The notes beneath the pieces were generated by a model that was not told where the DNA came from, ran no database searches, and worked only from the letters and a program-made list of their open reading frames with translations. Made by a program: the position numbers and the translations under genes. 64,000 bases of DNA from WTFV01 sp965200895 (GTDB lineage Bacteria > Acidobacteriota > Vicinamibacteria > Vicinamibacterales > UBA8438): NCBI GenBank assembly GCA_965200895.1, contig CBDAVM010000003.1:31411-95410 (forward strand). The letters are read 5' to 3'. Below are positions 44,641 to 52,985 of this stretch, in pieces (within the stretch, counting starts at the first letter, position 1; every line of letters starts with the position of its first letter).

Positions 44641-44721
44641 CTGGTACGGCCATCCAGCCGAGCGAGACCGACAAGGGCGCGAGCCGCATACGTCGCCGCC
44701 TGCCGCTCGGTTGCCATCCCG

Positions 44722-46746
44722 TCAGCGCGGCGCGATCGCGTCGCGCCCGATCATCGCCGGCAGCGGCTCGACGTCGAACTCGTCGAGCACCGACACGGTC
44801 ACGTCGGCCAGCGCCGGCGCCGGGAGCGTGATCCGCCGGTTCGTCAGCAGAACGCCCGGCACGAGGCGGTAGTCGTTCTGGTGGTCGCCGCTCCACGGGT
44901 CGTCGTTGTCCACGAAGACCTCGGGCGGGAACGCCCCGAGCGGGCTCTCCCACGAACTGCGCCAGCCGCGGTCGAAGCCGACGATCAGGTCCGGGCCGCG
45001 GTCGAGGTGCGGGCCGGCGTAGCGCTCCCGCGGCCGGTGGACGAGGCTGACCGGATGCTGTCGGGTCCGCGGATCGACCATCGCCAGCAGGTCACCCTCC
45101 AGCGCGTCGAGCAGGCGCTCGTATGCCGCGCCCGGAGCGACGATGCCGTCGCGCTCGCGACCCCGCAGGTTGACGTAGATGCCGGCCAGGCCGAAGGCGT
45201 AGGCGCGGGTCGCGGACCAGTCGACGTCGACGAACAGCGGCGCGCCGCTGCGTTCCCGCGGCTCCCGCAACGCCGCGTAGCCGTGCTCGACCAGCCACGT
45301 GTTCAGGTTGACCCCCGTGTGGAAGGGCGCGAAGCCGTGGTCCGACATCACGAGCAGCGTGGTCTGCTCGTCGACCTCCTCCAGCACCCGGCCGAGCGCC
45401 TCGTCCATCTGCTCGTAGAGCACCCGGATGCTGTCGGCGAGCAGCGGGTCCCGCGCGTGGAACGGATGCTCGGGATCGGAGTCTCGCCAGAGCATGTGTG
45501 AACCCTGGTCGACGTCGGAGAAGTAGAAGAACAGGAACCCGTCGTCGAATTCTTCGAGCAGGTGATCGAGGGCGCGCCGCCGCTCCGTATAGACGAACCC
45601 CGCCTGCTCCCGGAACTCGCGCCCGTCGAAGACCCCCTCGGAGTAGGCCTTCGTCTCCTGCGGCAGCTCCTGGGTGTGGAAGGGGCCGAGCACGTCGTAC
45701 AGGTCGCCGGCCCAGCCCGCCGGGTATGACAGCGGCAGCACCGGGGCCGCCGGATCGATCTGCAGCGGCGTCACATAGAGCCGCAGGACGGGCCGCACCT
45801 GCTGCAGATAGAAGCGCGCCAGGGCGCGGACCGCGACGCCGGGCGCGGCGGCGAACGCGACCCGCACCCAGTCGCTCCACTCGCCCTCGTTCAGCACCAC
45901 GACCGTCTCCTGCACGGCGATGCGGGCGGCGGCCGCTTCGGGATCGAGTGCGATGTCGAGGTCGACGGTCAGGTCCGGCTGCTCGTATTCGACCTCGGCC
46001 GCAGCGGCCAGTCCGGGCGCGACGGGGCGGCGCCGGAGCGGGTTCGGCGGTCCGCGGAGCGTCGCGGCGATGCGGTGATCGACGATGTCGACCAGTTCGA
46101 CGCGGCCCGTCATCGCCGCCTCGTTCGCGGGTGGCGCGCTGGTGAAGAACGTATACGTGCCGTGGGTCCCGAGCAGGTCCGGCGCCCCCATTCCGGCGAG
46201 GGCGCGCCCGCCGCTCTCCACCGGCGGGAAGTTGACCGGCATGCGGAAGACGGTGGTCTCCACCCCCGCCGCATCGAGCAGTTCCCAGAACGCCTGCCCG
46301 CGCCGGTACCGGGTGACCGTCTGGCCCGCCAGCGGCAGCACCCAGGAGCCGAGCGTCAGCGACCGGCCGGGTTCTATCGCATAGAACGGCTCGACCGGCT
46401 GCATCGTGGCCGGGTCGCGGTGCAGGAAGTCGAAGATGCCGTGGCCGCCCGGATCGAGGCCGGTGATGAAGTTGGACCACGCCACCGGGCTCAGGGGCGG
46501 CATGGTGGTGGTGAGCGGGGCGAAGTCGCCGTCGCGGGCGAGCCGAGCGAAGTGCGGCAGCCGTCCCTCGGCCAGGAAGCGCGTGAGCAGGGCGTGGTCC
46601 AGACCGTCGATGCCGAGCACGATGACCCGCTTCGCGTCGGCTCCCGCGCCGCTGCAGGCCGCCGCGCCCAGCGTCAGGAGGACGAACCCCAGCGTCGGGA
46701 GGACCGTCGCCGCGCGCCGCCGGCGCCGTCCAACCATCGCCCACAT
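44722..46746 (-). CDS. Lipoprotein alkaline phosphatase family protein (type I phosphodiesterase/NPP-like)
   Basis: A 674-residue protein of the phosphodiesterase/nucleotide pyrophosphatase group. The N-terminus carries a hydrophobic leader and lipobox-like L-G-A-A-A-C-S-G (Cys31), so it is probably lipid-anchored outside the cytoplasm. Metal site: V-I-V-L-G-I-D-G-L-D (Asp47), then P-P-L-S-P-V-A-W-S-N-F-I-T-G with the likely Ser nucleophile, F-Y-F-S-D-V-D-Q-G-S-H (second Asp/His pair) and V-M-S-D-H-G-F-A-P-F-H. Residues about 250-330 form an insertion domain. It is a homologue of the gene at 47239..49620, its upstream neighbour. Substrate is unknown. Start at 46746; ATG at 46737 is equally possible. 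Confidence 0.85.
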   Translation of the reverse strand: MWAMVGRRRRRAATVLPTLGFVLLTLGAAACSGAGADAKRVIVLGIDGLDHALLTRFLAEGRLPHFARLARDGDFAPLTTTMPPLSPVAWSNFITGLDPGGHGIFDFLHRDPATMQPVEPFYAIEPGRSLTLGSWVLPLAGQTVTRYRRGQAFWELLDAAGVETTVFRMPVNFPPVESGGRALAGMGAPDLLGTHGTYTFFTSAPPANEAAMTGRVELVDIVDHRIAATLRGPPNPLRRRPVAPGLAAAAEVEYEQPDLTVDLDIALDPEAAAARIAVQETVVVLNEGEWSDWVRVAFAAAPGVAVRALARFYLQQVRPVLRLYVTPLQIDPAAPVLPLSYPAGWAGDLYDVLGPFHTQELPQETKAYSEGVFDGREFREQAGFVYTERRRALDHLLEEFDDGFLFFYFSDVDQGSHMLWRDSDPEHPFHARDPLLADSIRVLYEQMDEALGRVLEEVDEQTTLLVMSDHGFAPFHTGVNLNTWLVEHGYAALREPRERSGAPLFVDVDWSATRAYAFGLAGIYVNLRGRERDGIVAPGAAYERLLDALEGDLLAMVDPRTRQHPVSLVHRPRERYAGPHLDRGPDLIVGFDRGWRSSWESPLGAFPPEVFVDNDDPWSGDHQNDYRLVPGVLLTNRRITLPAPALADVTVSVLDEFDVEPLPAMIGRDAIAPR

Positions 46747-46839
46747 GGTACGATTCGAACTGGCGGCGTCCTCCTGATGTTCGCAGACGTGGTACGGAAG
46801 ATCGTCTCGACCGAGCCGGCGGAACTCGCTCCGTGATCG

Positions 46840-47238
46840 GTGAGCAACGGAAGCCGACAAGTCCCCCGCCGGGTCCGGCGGACTGCAGCGAGCCGAGAAG
46901 AACTCGGCGCTGGCTTCAGAGCTCGTCGAAGCCATCAAGGGAGCGAGTGGTCGCCCGATCAACGTCAACATCCTGCTGCAACAGGTCACCGAGAAGGAGC
47001 AGAGCCCCGAACGAGCGCTGCAGCATGCACATGCGCTGATCGAGCTCTCCGAGAAGCACGAGCAGAACCAGCTCAGAACTTTCCAGGCTCGAACACGGGT
47101 CATCATCGACGCCAAAATCAATGATCCGGATGAGATCGAGAAGCGTTGGAACAACGGTGTCCGCCGTTTCCTGAAGATCGTGATCGCCGGGCTCGCAGAC
47201 TCCGCAGCGTCGCCGCCGACGCGCATCGGGACGCCGTA
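46840..47238 (+). pseudogene. Orphan gene fragment on the opposite strand, frameshifted and truncated
   Basis: Between two minus-strand phosphodiesterase genes, plus-strand sequence reads as protein: A-S-E-L-V-E-A-I-K-G-A-S-G-R-P-I-N-V-N-I, V-T-E-K-E-Q-S-P-E-R-A-L-Q-H-A-H-A-L-I and D-P-D-E-I-E-K-R-W-N-N-G-V-R-R-F. This frame has no start codon after the TGA at 46841. If one C is removed from the CCCCC run at about 46860-46864, the GTG at 46840 opens into it (M-S-N-G-S-R-Q-V-P-A-G-S-G-G-L-Q-R-A-E-K). The 3' end runs into the convergent gene without its own stop. Base composition is less GC-rich than the flanks. The reverse strand of the same stretch is Ser/Cys-rich, typical antisense. The protein family is not recognised; it is helical and charged. 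Confidence 0.5.
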
Positions 47239-49620
47239 TCAGGACGCCGTCCCCGCAGCGTCGTCCGCCCGCCGGCGCCTCCCGGCCCGTCCCCGCCGCG
47301 GGCCGGGAGGCTGCGCGGGAGCCTCCGCGCCGGCCCGGCCCGCCGGCGCTTCCCGGTCGAGCGCCGCGGCCGCACGGTCCGGCAGCAGCGAGCGGCCGTC
47401 GCACCACGAGGGCGTCGGTACGCCGAGCAGATCGAGAACGGTGGGTCCGATGTCCATGATGCCCGGTGCGCGCGCAGTGATCGGTCGGTCGGCGAACAGC
47501 ATGCCGGGCACCTCGGACGGATCGAAGTTGTGGTCGCCGCTCCAGGGGCGCGTATTGTCCTCGAACACGCGCGCGCCGACGCCGCCGGTGACCGACGCCC
47601 AGCCGACCCGGTGACCCGGCCGGAAGCCGACGATCAGGTCCGGGGCCTCGTCCACGTAGGGCCCGGAGTAGACCTCGCGCGCATCGTGGACCTCCCGTAC
47701 CGGACGCACGCCCTCGGCCTCGTCCACGAGCGCGCGAAGGCGGTCCCGGATCCGCCGCTTCACGGCCTCGGCCTCCTCGCCCGGCTGCACGATGCCCTGC
47801 GCCTCGCGGCCGGCGAGGTTCAGGTGGATGCCGCCGAACCCGACCGCGTAGGCGCGCGTCCGCGCCCAGTCGACGTCGCCGAGCAGGTCGGCGCCCGCGG
47901 GTCCGTCGCCCCGCACCGCCAGGAACCCCTCCTCGAAGAGCCAGCGGTTGAGTTCGACGCCGCGGCGGAACGGCTTGAACCCGTGGTCCGACAGCACGAG
48001 CACGGCGGTGTCGTCGCCCGCCGCGTCCAGCGTCCGCCCGACCAGCGCGTCCATCTCGACGTAGAGCCGGCGGATGACGTCGCGTCCATCCGCGCTGCGG
48101 CCCCGGTTGGCCGGATGCGACGGGTCGAGGTGCCGGAAGAACATGTGCTGCACGCGGTCGGTGAGGTCGAAGACGCAGACCACGGCTCCCGTCCGGGTCT
48201 TGTCGAGCGCGTCGAAGAACATGCGTTCGCGCTCGGCGTGGATGTCGTACGCCTGATCGAGGAACGCGTCCTCGTCGATCACCCCCTCGTTGAGCGCGGA
48301 GGTGTCCTCGGCGAGCCCCAGTGTCGCATAGCGCCCCTGGGTCTTCGACAGGTACGCCGCGTAGGCGAACGGGTGCGAGATCGGCAGCGCCGGCCGGTCC
48401 GGATCGATGTGGATCGGCGTCATGTAGAGCTTCAGATGCGGGTCGGTCTCCAGCAGGCGGAAGCGCGCGATGCCGCGCACCGCCATGCCGAGCCCCGGTC
48501 TGAAGCGGAGCGTGATCCATGGCGTGTAGTCGCGGTGCTTCAGCCGGTACGCGACGCCGTCGAGACGCAGCTCGGCGGCGCCGTTCGTCACGGCGCGCAC
48601 CTCGAACGGAAGCTTCAGCGCAGCGCCGCCCTCCCGCAGGTGGTTCGGCGGCCCGGTGATGACGCCGCGCCACGCCCGGCGGCGACCGCCGGGGCCGAAC
48701 CCGGAGCCTTGCGACGGGTTCGGCGGCGCGGGCGGATCGTGCGCCGTACGGCCGGTGCGCCCCGCGCCGTCGGCGGGGACCAGCCGCACGTGCTCGCCGC
48801 TGACGAGCGTCGGCCGCTCGTCCGGATCGCTGCTGAAGTAGCAGTACGTGCCCTGGCTCCCGCGCAGGTCGGGCACGCTCATCGCCGACAGCAGCAGGCC
48901 GTCGAACGGCTCGGCCGGAAAGGTGACCGGCACGCGCAGGATCGCGCTCGGAACGCCGTGCTCGGCCAGCGTCATCCAGAACGGCCGGCTGCGGCGACCG
49001 CCGGCGATGCGCGGTCTCCCCAGCGGCAGTCGGAACCGCCCCAGCCGCAGGACGCGCGGCGACGGCGACACGCGCGCAGAACACAGCTCGGGCCGCAGCG
49101 AACGGCGGTTCGGCGTCAGGAAGTCGAAGATGCGGTGCCGGCCCGGATTGCAGCCGGTCTGGAACGATGCCCAGGCGACCGGCGACTCGGCCGGCAGGGT
49201 GGTCCGCAGGCGGCGGAAGGCGCCGCTGGCGCGCAGGCGGGCGAAGTGCGGCAGCGCACCCTCGTCCATGAGCTGCTCCGTCAGCTCCGGGTCCTGCCCG
49301 TCGAGGCCCAGCACGACCACCCGCCGGACCCGGGCTGCGGCCGGCGCGCGTGCGCCGCGGATCCATCCGACGGCCAGGCGGACCGGCCAGGCCGCCAGCG
49401 TCAGCACCGCCAGCGCCATCGTCCACAGCAGGACGAACAGCGACGAGACGAACGCGAAGCCCGCGCCCGGACCCACGTAGGCCGACGCCGGGACCGGACT
49501 GCACAGCACGGCGGCGGCCGCGGCGGAAAGCACAACCGCCGGGAGACGACCCGCAGCCCGCGGGCGGCGCGGCGACCGGCCCCGCCCGGCGGCGCGCGCC
49601 CGCCCGCAGGCGGCAGGCAT
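47239..49620 (-). CDS. Alkaline phosphatase family protein with N-terminal membrane anchor
   Basis: A 793-residue phosphodiesterase/NPP-like protein. Residues about 28-45 are a leader-like hydrophobic stretch; A-Y-V-G-P-G-A-G-F (about 47-55) and a second transmembrane helix (about 58-80) follow. The catalytic domain begins V-V-V-L-G-L-D-G-Q-D (Asp107), then P-A-E-S-P-V-A-W-A-S-F-Q-T-G (Ser nucleophile candidate), C-V-F-D-L-T-D-R-V-Q-H-M-F and V-L-S-D-H-G-F-K-P-F. F-D-F-L-T-P-N-R-R corresponds to F-D-F-L-H-R-D in the paralogue downstream. The Pro/Arg-rich C-terminal 45 residues are probably disordered. ATG 49620 lies nine bases after the sulfotransferase stop, so the genes are cotranscribed. 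Confidence 0.85.
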   Translation of the reverse strand: MPAACGRARAAGRGRSPRRPRAAGRLPAVVLSAAAAAVLCSPVPASAYVGPGAGFAFVSSLFVLLWTMALAVLTLAAWPVRLAVGWIRGARAPAAARVRRVVVLGLDGQDPELTEQLMDEGALPHFARLRASGAFRRLRTTLPAESPVAWASFQTGCNPGRHRIFDFLTPNRRSLRPELCSARVSPSPRVLRLGRFRLPLGRPRIAGGRRSRPFWMTLAEHGVPSAILRVPVTFPAEPFDGLLLSAMSVPDLRGSQGTYCYFSSDPDERPTLVSGEHVRLVPADGAGRTGRTAHDPPAPPNPSQGSGFGPGGRRRAWRGVITGPPNHLREGGAALKLPFEVRAVTNGAAELRLDGVAYRLKHRDYTPWITLRFRPGLGMAVRGIARFRLLETDPHLKLYMTPIHIDPDRPALPISHPFAYAAYLSKTQGRYATLGLAEDTSALNEGVIDEDAFLDQAYDIHAERERMFFDALDKTRTGAVVCVFDLTDRVQHMFFRHLDPSHPANRGRSADGRDVIRRLYVEMDALVGRTLDAAGDDTAVLVLSDHGFKPFRRGVELNRWLFEEGFLAVRGDGPAGADLLGDVDWARTRAYAVGFGGIHLNLAGREAQGIVQPGEEAEAVKRRIRDRLRALVDEAEGVRPVREVHDAREVYSGPYVDEAPDLIVGFRPGHRVGWASVTGGVGARVFEDNTRPWSGDHNFDPSEVPGMLFADRPITARAPGIMDIGPTVLDLLGVPTPSWCDGRSLLPDRAAAALDREAPAGRAGAEAPAQPPGPRRGRAGRRRRADDAAGTAS

Positions 49621-49628
49621 GATGCCGG

Positions 49629-50330
49629 TCACGTCGATGCCCCCGGCGTGCAAGCACTTTCTTCCTCGCCGGCCCGCTGCCGGTAGAGCCGCGGATCGAC
49701 TGCCGCGGCCATGCGATCGACATCCAGCCGGACGTCCAGGAACCGGTTCACCCGCGCCGCCGCGGCGCGCGGATTCGCAATGACGGACCGGTGGTCCACG
49801 TAGAGCACCTCGCAGTCGGCGCGGGCCGCCAGCTCGCGATCCACCCGCGTCAGATGGGCGGCGAAGGCGTCGGCCAGCCGCCCGTCCTCCCCCGCATCGC
49901 CGGCGGGTTCGCCCCGGCGCTCCAGCATCCGGCGCTGCGACGCGAGGACTTCGGCGAGATCGCGCCGGAGGAACACGATCCGGTAGTGCTCCCCCGAAGG
50001 CAGGTGCTTCAGGAAGTACGAGACGATCTTGACGCACCTGCCGCGGGCTTCACGCAGCCACGCGGTGTCCATTCCGGTCTGGAGCTGCCTGACGCGCTCC
50101 AGCTCGAAGTAGCCGCGCGGGTTGTCGTCGTCCGGCGCGCGGACGCCGTCGGTCAGCGGCTCCATCCCGCCGGCGGCCAGCATGCCCATCAGCATCGAGG
50201 TCCCGGACCGCGGCAGCCCGGAGACGACGACCACGGCCTGCCCGGCGGCCGGCCGCCCGCCACCGAACAGCCGGCGCAGGAACCCGGCCACCAGCGGCCT
50301 CCGCCGAGGAACTCGTCGATGCGCGCTCAC
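49629..50330 (-). CDS. Sulfotransferase family protein
   Basis: A 233-residue PAPS-dependent sulfotransferase-like protein. The 5'-phosphosulfate loop is V-V-V-V-S-G-L-P-R-S-G-T-S-M (about residues 25-38), and the 3'-phosphate-binding region is R-I-V-F-L-R-R-D-L-A-E-V-L-A-S-Q-R-R-M, with Y-V-D-H-R-S-V-I-A-N-P near the C-terminus. It would transfer sulfate from PAPS to a glycan, lipid or protein acceptor. The start is GTG at 50330, overlapping the stop of the upstream PQQ gene (GTGA). Position between the quinoprotein and the phosphodiesterase genes suggests a contribution to the envelope-modification cluster. Confidence 0.8.
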   Translation of the reverse strand: MSAHRRVPRRRPLVAGFLRRLFGGGRPAAGQAVVVVSGLPRSGTSMLMGMLAAGGMEPLTDGVRAPDDDNPRGYFELERVRQLQTGMDTAWLREARGRCVKIVSYFLKHLPSGEHYRIVFLRRDLAEVLASQRRMLERRGEPAGDAGEDGRLADAFAAHLTRVDRELAARADCEVLYVDHRSVIANPRAAAARVNRFLDVRLDVDRMAAAVDPRLYRQRAGEEESACTPGAST

Positions 50331-52333
50331 TCCGGCAGCGCCAGCGCGATGTACTCGCTCGGCATGTCCTCCCAGCCGACGGTGACCACGATGTACTGCC
50401 GGCCGTCGACCACGTAGGTCATCGGCGCCGCCGTCGTGCCGCCGGGCAGCTCCATCTCCCACACCACGTCGCCGGTCAGCTTGTCGTAGGCGCGGAACAT
50501 CTTCCCGCCGGCGCCGCCCCAGATCGGCTGCAGGACGACCACGCCGGTGTTGCCGCCCTCACCAAGGAAGACGAACGACTTCGTGACCAGCGGCGATACC
50601 CGCCCGGGCTGACCGAGCGGCGGCAGATCGAGGTCCCTCAGCAGGGGATGGTCGCGCGGTCCGTCGCCGTTGGCCCTCGACCAGAGGATCTCACCCTTCT
50701 TCAGGTCGATCGCGACCAGCCGCCCGTACGGCGGCTTGAAGATCGGCAGCTCGTTGGGCCCTTCCAGCAGCGCCAGCGTCTGTACGACGAGGCGCATGTC
50801 GGAGCGGGGATGCTCGGAGGGCACGATGCCGATGACCGATTCGCTGTGGACCGACGGCACGTACAGGATCCCGGTCTCGGGATCGACGGCCGAGCCGCCC
50901 CAGTCGGCCCCGCCGACCACTCCCGGCATCTGCAGCGTCCCCCCCGTGCCGCCGGGAGAATCGTCCACCAGCGACGGCGCGGTGAAGAGCGGGCCGGTCA
51001 CGTACTGCTCGAAGACCTCCAGCGCGTCGCGCCGGAGTTCCGGCGTGAAGTCGATCAGGTCGTCGACCGTCGTGCCCTGCTGGTCGAACGGCGGCGGCTT
51101 CGTCGGGAACGGCTGGGTCGGCGCATACCACTCGCCCGGCACGTCGCCCGGCGGCACCGGCCGTTCCTCGATCGGCCAGACCGGCTCGCCCGTCACGCGG
51201 TCGAAGACGTAGGTGAACGCCTGCTTGCTGACCGCCGCCACCGCCCGGACCGGCTCGGCGCGTCCCTCCACCTGCAGATCGATGACGTTCGGCGCGGCCG
51301 GGAAATCGTAGTCCCAGATGCCGTGGTGCACCGCCTGGAAGTGCCAGACACGCTCGCCCGTGCGGGCGTCGAGGCAGACGATGCTCTCGGCGAACAGGTT
51401 GTCGCCGGGGCGGTAGCCGCCGTAGTAGTCGTTGGTCGGCGTCGACAGCGGGACGTACACCAGACCGAGCTCGGTGTCGGCGCTCGGCCAGGCCCACATG
51501 TTGGTGTTGCCGCTGTACTCCCACGAGGCCCGATCCTGGTCGAGCGCGGTCAGCCAGGTCTCGTTGCCCGGCTCCCCTTCCTGCGGGATGGTGTGGAAGA
51601 TCCACACCTGCCGGCCGGTCCGCACGTCGAAGCCGCGCACATCGCCGGGCGGCATCTCCTTCATGGCCGGCATGTTCGGGTTGGTGACGTCGGTCATCGC
51701 CGAGCCGATGACCACGATGTCACCGACGACCAGCGGCGGCGAGCCCCAACTGAAGGTCTCGACCGGGCGGTCGAAACCCTGCCGCAGATCGACCTCGCCG
51801 CCATCGCCGAAGTCCGGGTAGCGCGCCCCGGTGGCGGCGTTCAGCGCCACAAGATGGTGACCGACCACGGCCAGCACGCGCGCGTCGTCGCTCTGCGGGT
51901 CGTCCCAGTAGGCGACGCCGCGGGTCTGGCGCACGCGGGTGAACGGCTCCCCGTCGCGGTCCGGGGGCGTGTCGAACCACAGCACCTCGCCCGTCGTTGC
52001 GTCGAGCGCCGCCACCGTGCCGAGGGCCGAGCTGATGTAAAGGCGGCCGTCGGCCATCAGCGGCGTGTTCTGCGAGGCGACAGGCGGCGTGAAGTCCTCG
52101 CGCCCCTCCCGCATCACCGCGGGCAGAACGGACTGCCGCCAGACGATCTGCAGATCGTCGATCGTCTCCCGGTTGATCTGGTCCAGCGGCGAGTACTTGG
52201 TGCCCGCCGCATCCGAGCCGTACGAACGCCACTCCACGTCCTGGCCGTACGCCGCCGGCGCGGTGAGCACGAGCGTCGCGGCGACGATCACCGTCGCGAC
52301 CGCCGCTGGCGCACACCGGACACTGTTTCGCAT
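50327..52333 (-). CDS. PQQ-dependent dehydrogenase, glucose-dehydrogenase-like, intact active site
   Basis: A 668-residue exported quinoprotein and paralogue of the gene at 4205..6232. Leader about residues 1-31. The catalytic motif reads H-H-G-I-W-D-Y-D-F-P-A-A-P (Asp341, Asp343), keeping the Asp that is Gly in the other copy. The W-P-I-E-E-R-P-V-P-P-G-D-V-P-G-E-W-Y region and the Lys in A-V-S-K-Q-A-F are present. It lacks the vicinal Cys pair of alcohol dehydrogenases, as expected for glucose dehydrogenase relatives, and lacks the five N-terminal transmembrane helices of E. coli Gcd, so it should be soluble in the periplasm. The ATG at 52333 starts the leader; the frame is open beyond. It is coupled to the sulfotransferase by GTGA. 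Confidence 0.88.
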   Translation of the reverse strand: MRNSVRCAPAAVATVIVAATLVLTAPAAYGQDVEWRSYGSDAAGTKYSPLDQINRETIDDLQIVWRQSVLPAVMREGREDFTPPVASQNTPLMADGRLYISSALGTVAALDATTGEVLWFDTPPDRDGEPFTRVRQTRGVAYWDDPQSDDARVLAVVGHHLVALNAATGARYPDFGDGGEVDLRQGFDRPVETFSWGSPPLVVGDIVVIGSAMTDVTNPNMPAMKEMPPGDVRGFDVRTGRQVWIFHTIPQEGEPGNETWLTALDQDRASWEYSGNTNMWAWPSADTELGLVYVPLSTPTNDYYGGYRPGDNLFAESIVCLDARTGERVWHFQAVHHGIWDYDFPAAPNVIDLQVEGRAEPVRAVAAVSKQAFTYVFDRVTGEPVWPIEERPVPPGDVPGEWYAPTQPFPTKPPPFDQQGTTVDDLIDFTPELRRDALEVFEQYVTGPLFTAPSLVDDSPGGTGGTLQMPGVVGGADWGGSAVDPETGILYVPSVHSESVIGIVPSEHPRSDMRLVVQTLALLEGPNELPIFKPPYGRLVAIDLKKGEILWSRANGDGPRDHPLLRDLDLPPLGQPGRVSPLVTKSFVFLGEGGNTGVVVLQPIWGGAGGKMFRAYDKLTGDVVWEMELPGGTTAAPMTYVVDGRQYIVVTVGWEDMPSEYIALALPE

Positions 52334-52337
52334 GGAA

Positions 52338-52451
52338 TCACTCCGTTTCGTCCGATCCCGGCCGCGGGACGAACTGGTCGATGAGAATGGCGTTGCCGTC
52401 CGGGTCGCGGAACGCGATGCGGGCCGACCCGGTCCGTCTTGCGAATCCCGC
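52338..52451 (-). pseudogene. C-terminal remnant of a VOC/glyoxalase-family gene
   Basis: Directly upstream of the PQQ gene, on the same strand, 37 codons end A-R-I-A-F-R-D-P-D-G-N-A-I-L-I-D-Q-F-V. F-x-D-P-D-G-N-x-x-x-L is the C-terminal signature of vicinal-oxygen-chelate proteins. A TGA stands just before it and no start or N-terminal half is present, so this is debris. A short open stretch further up (M-R-R-S-I-P-G-C-Y-G-E-I, 52488-52541) may be a piece of another lost gene but is not recognisable. Confidence 0.55.
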
Positions 52452-52697
52452 TCATGCACCGCCCCTACTGCTCCTCGGCCGCGATCTCGCCGTAGCACCC
52501 GGGAATGCTGCGGCGCATGAACAGGCCGTTCTCCGCTTTGTCCCTCCGCGGTCGATCATACCGTCACGCGGCGCGGCGTGACCGCCGGGGGCGGCCGGGA
52601 TCCGACGCTCCGGCAAGCGATCGGTTCGCCCCCGGCGCCGGGAATGTCGTGCACGTGCCGGCGCCGTCCCACCCGCCGCCCCGCGACGCAGGGATGG

Positions 52698-52862
52698 TCA
52701 GGAGAGTCCTTTCCAATCCGGAGATGAGCCTGAAGGAGGCCCAGTGGTCGAGCCGGTCAGGCGCCGGAATCGCGGGTCGCAAAGTGTTGGCGCGGCCTCG
52801 TCCCTGGCCCGCGCGAGCAGATTGATGTCGGCGTTGGTGTAGCGGCGCCGGAAGGCATGCGG
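52698..52862 (-). pseudogene. Possible transposase/integrase remnant
   Basis: On the minus strand a frame reads R-R-Y-T-N-A-D-I-N-L-L-A then, after a shortened region, D-P-R-F-R-R-L-T-G-S-T-T-G. Integrase-core transposases of one insertion-sequence group have a segment K-R-Y-T-N-x-D-I-x-L-L-A-E-V-D...G-x-x-x-F-x-R-L-A-G-I-S-V-x-H-L-Y, which this matches with an internal deletion. No catalytic region or terminal repeats are seen. The rest of 52452..52985 carries nothing I recognise except a GATAAT box at 52971-52976 in front of moaA. Confidence 0.35.
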
Positions 52863-52985
52863 CGCGCCGCGGCGGTCGCGGACCTGCCCCGTGACCCGGT
52901 TTGGCCCCCCTCGTTCAGGTTCATCTCTCGTTGGACAAGACCGGCGGGCCCGATTCCGGTCGTGCAGTGCGATAATGGAGAACCG

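Noticed and set aside
46777..46836. 19-codon ORF starting MFADVVRKIV upstream of the orphan frame
   Set aside because: Too short, with no ribosome binding site; may be leader debris of the ghost gene.
52590..52985. Molybdenum cofactor riboswitch before moaA
   Set aside because: The region is occupied by transposase-like debris and no conserved riboswitch stem could be drawn.
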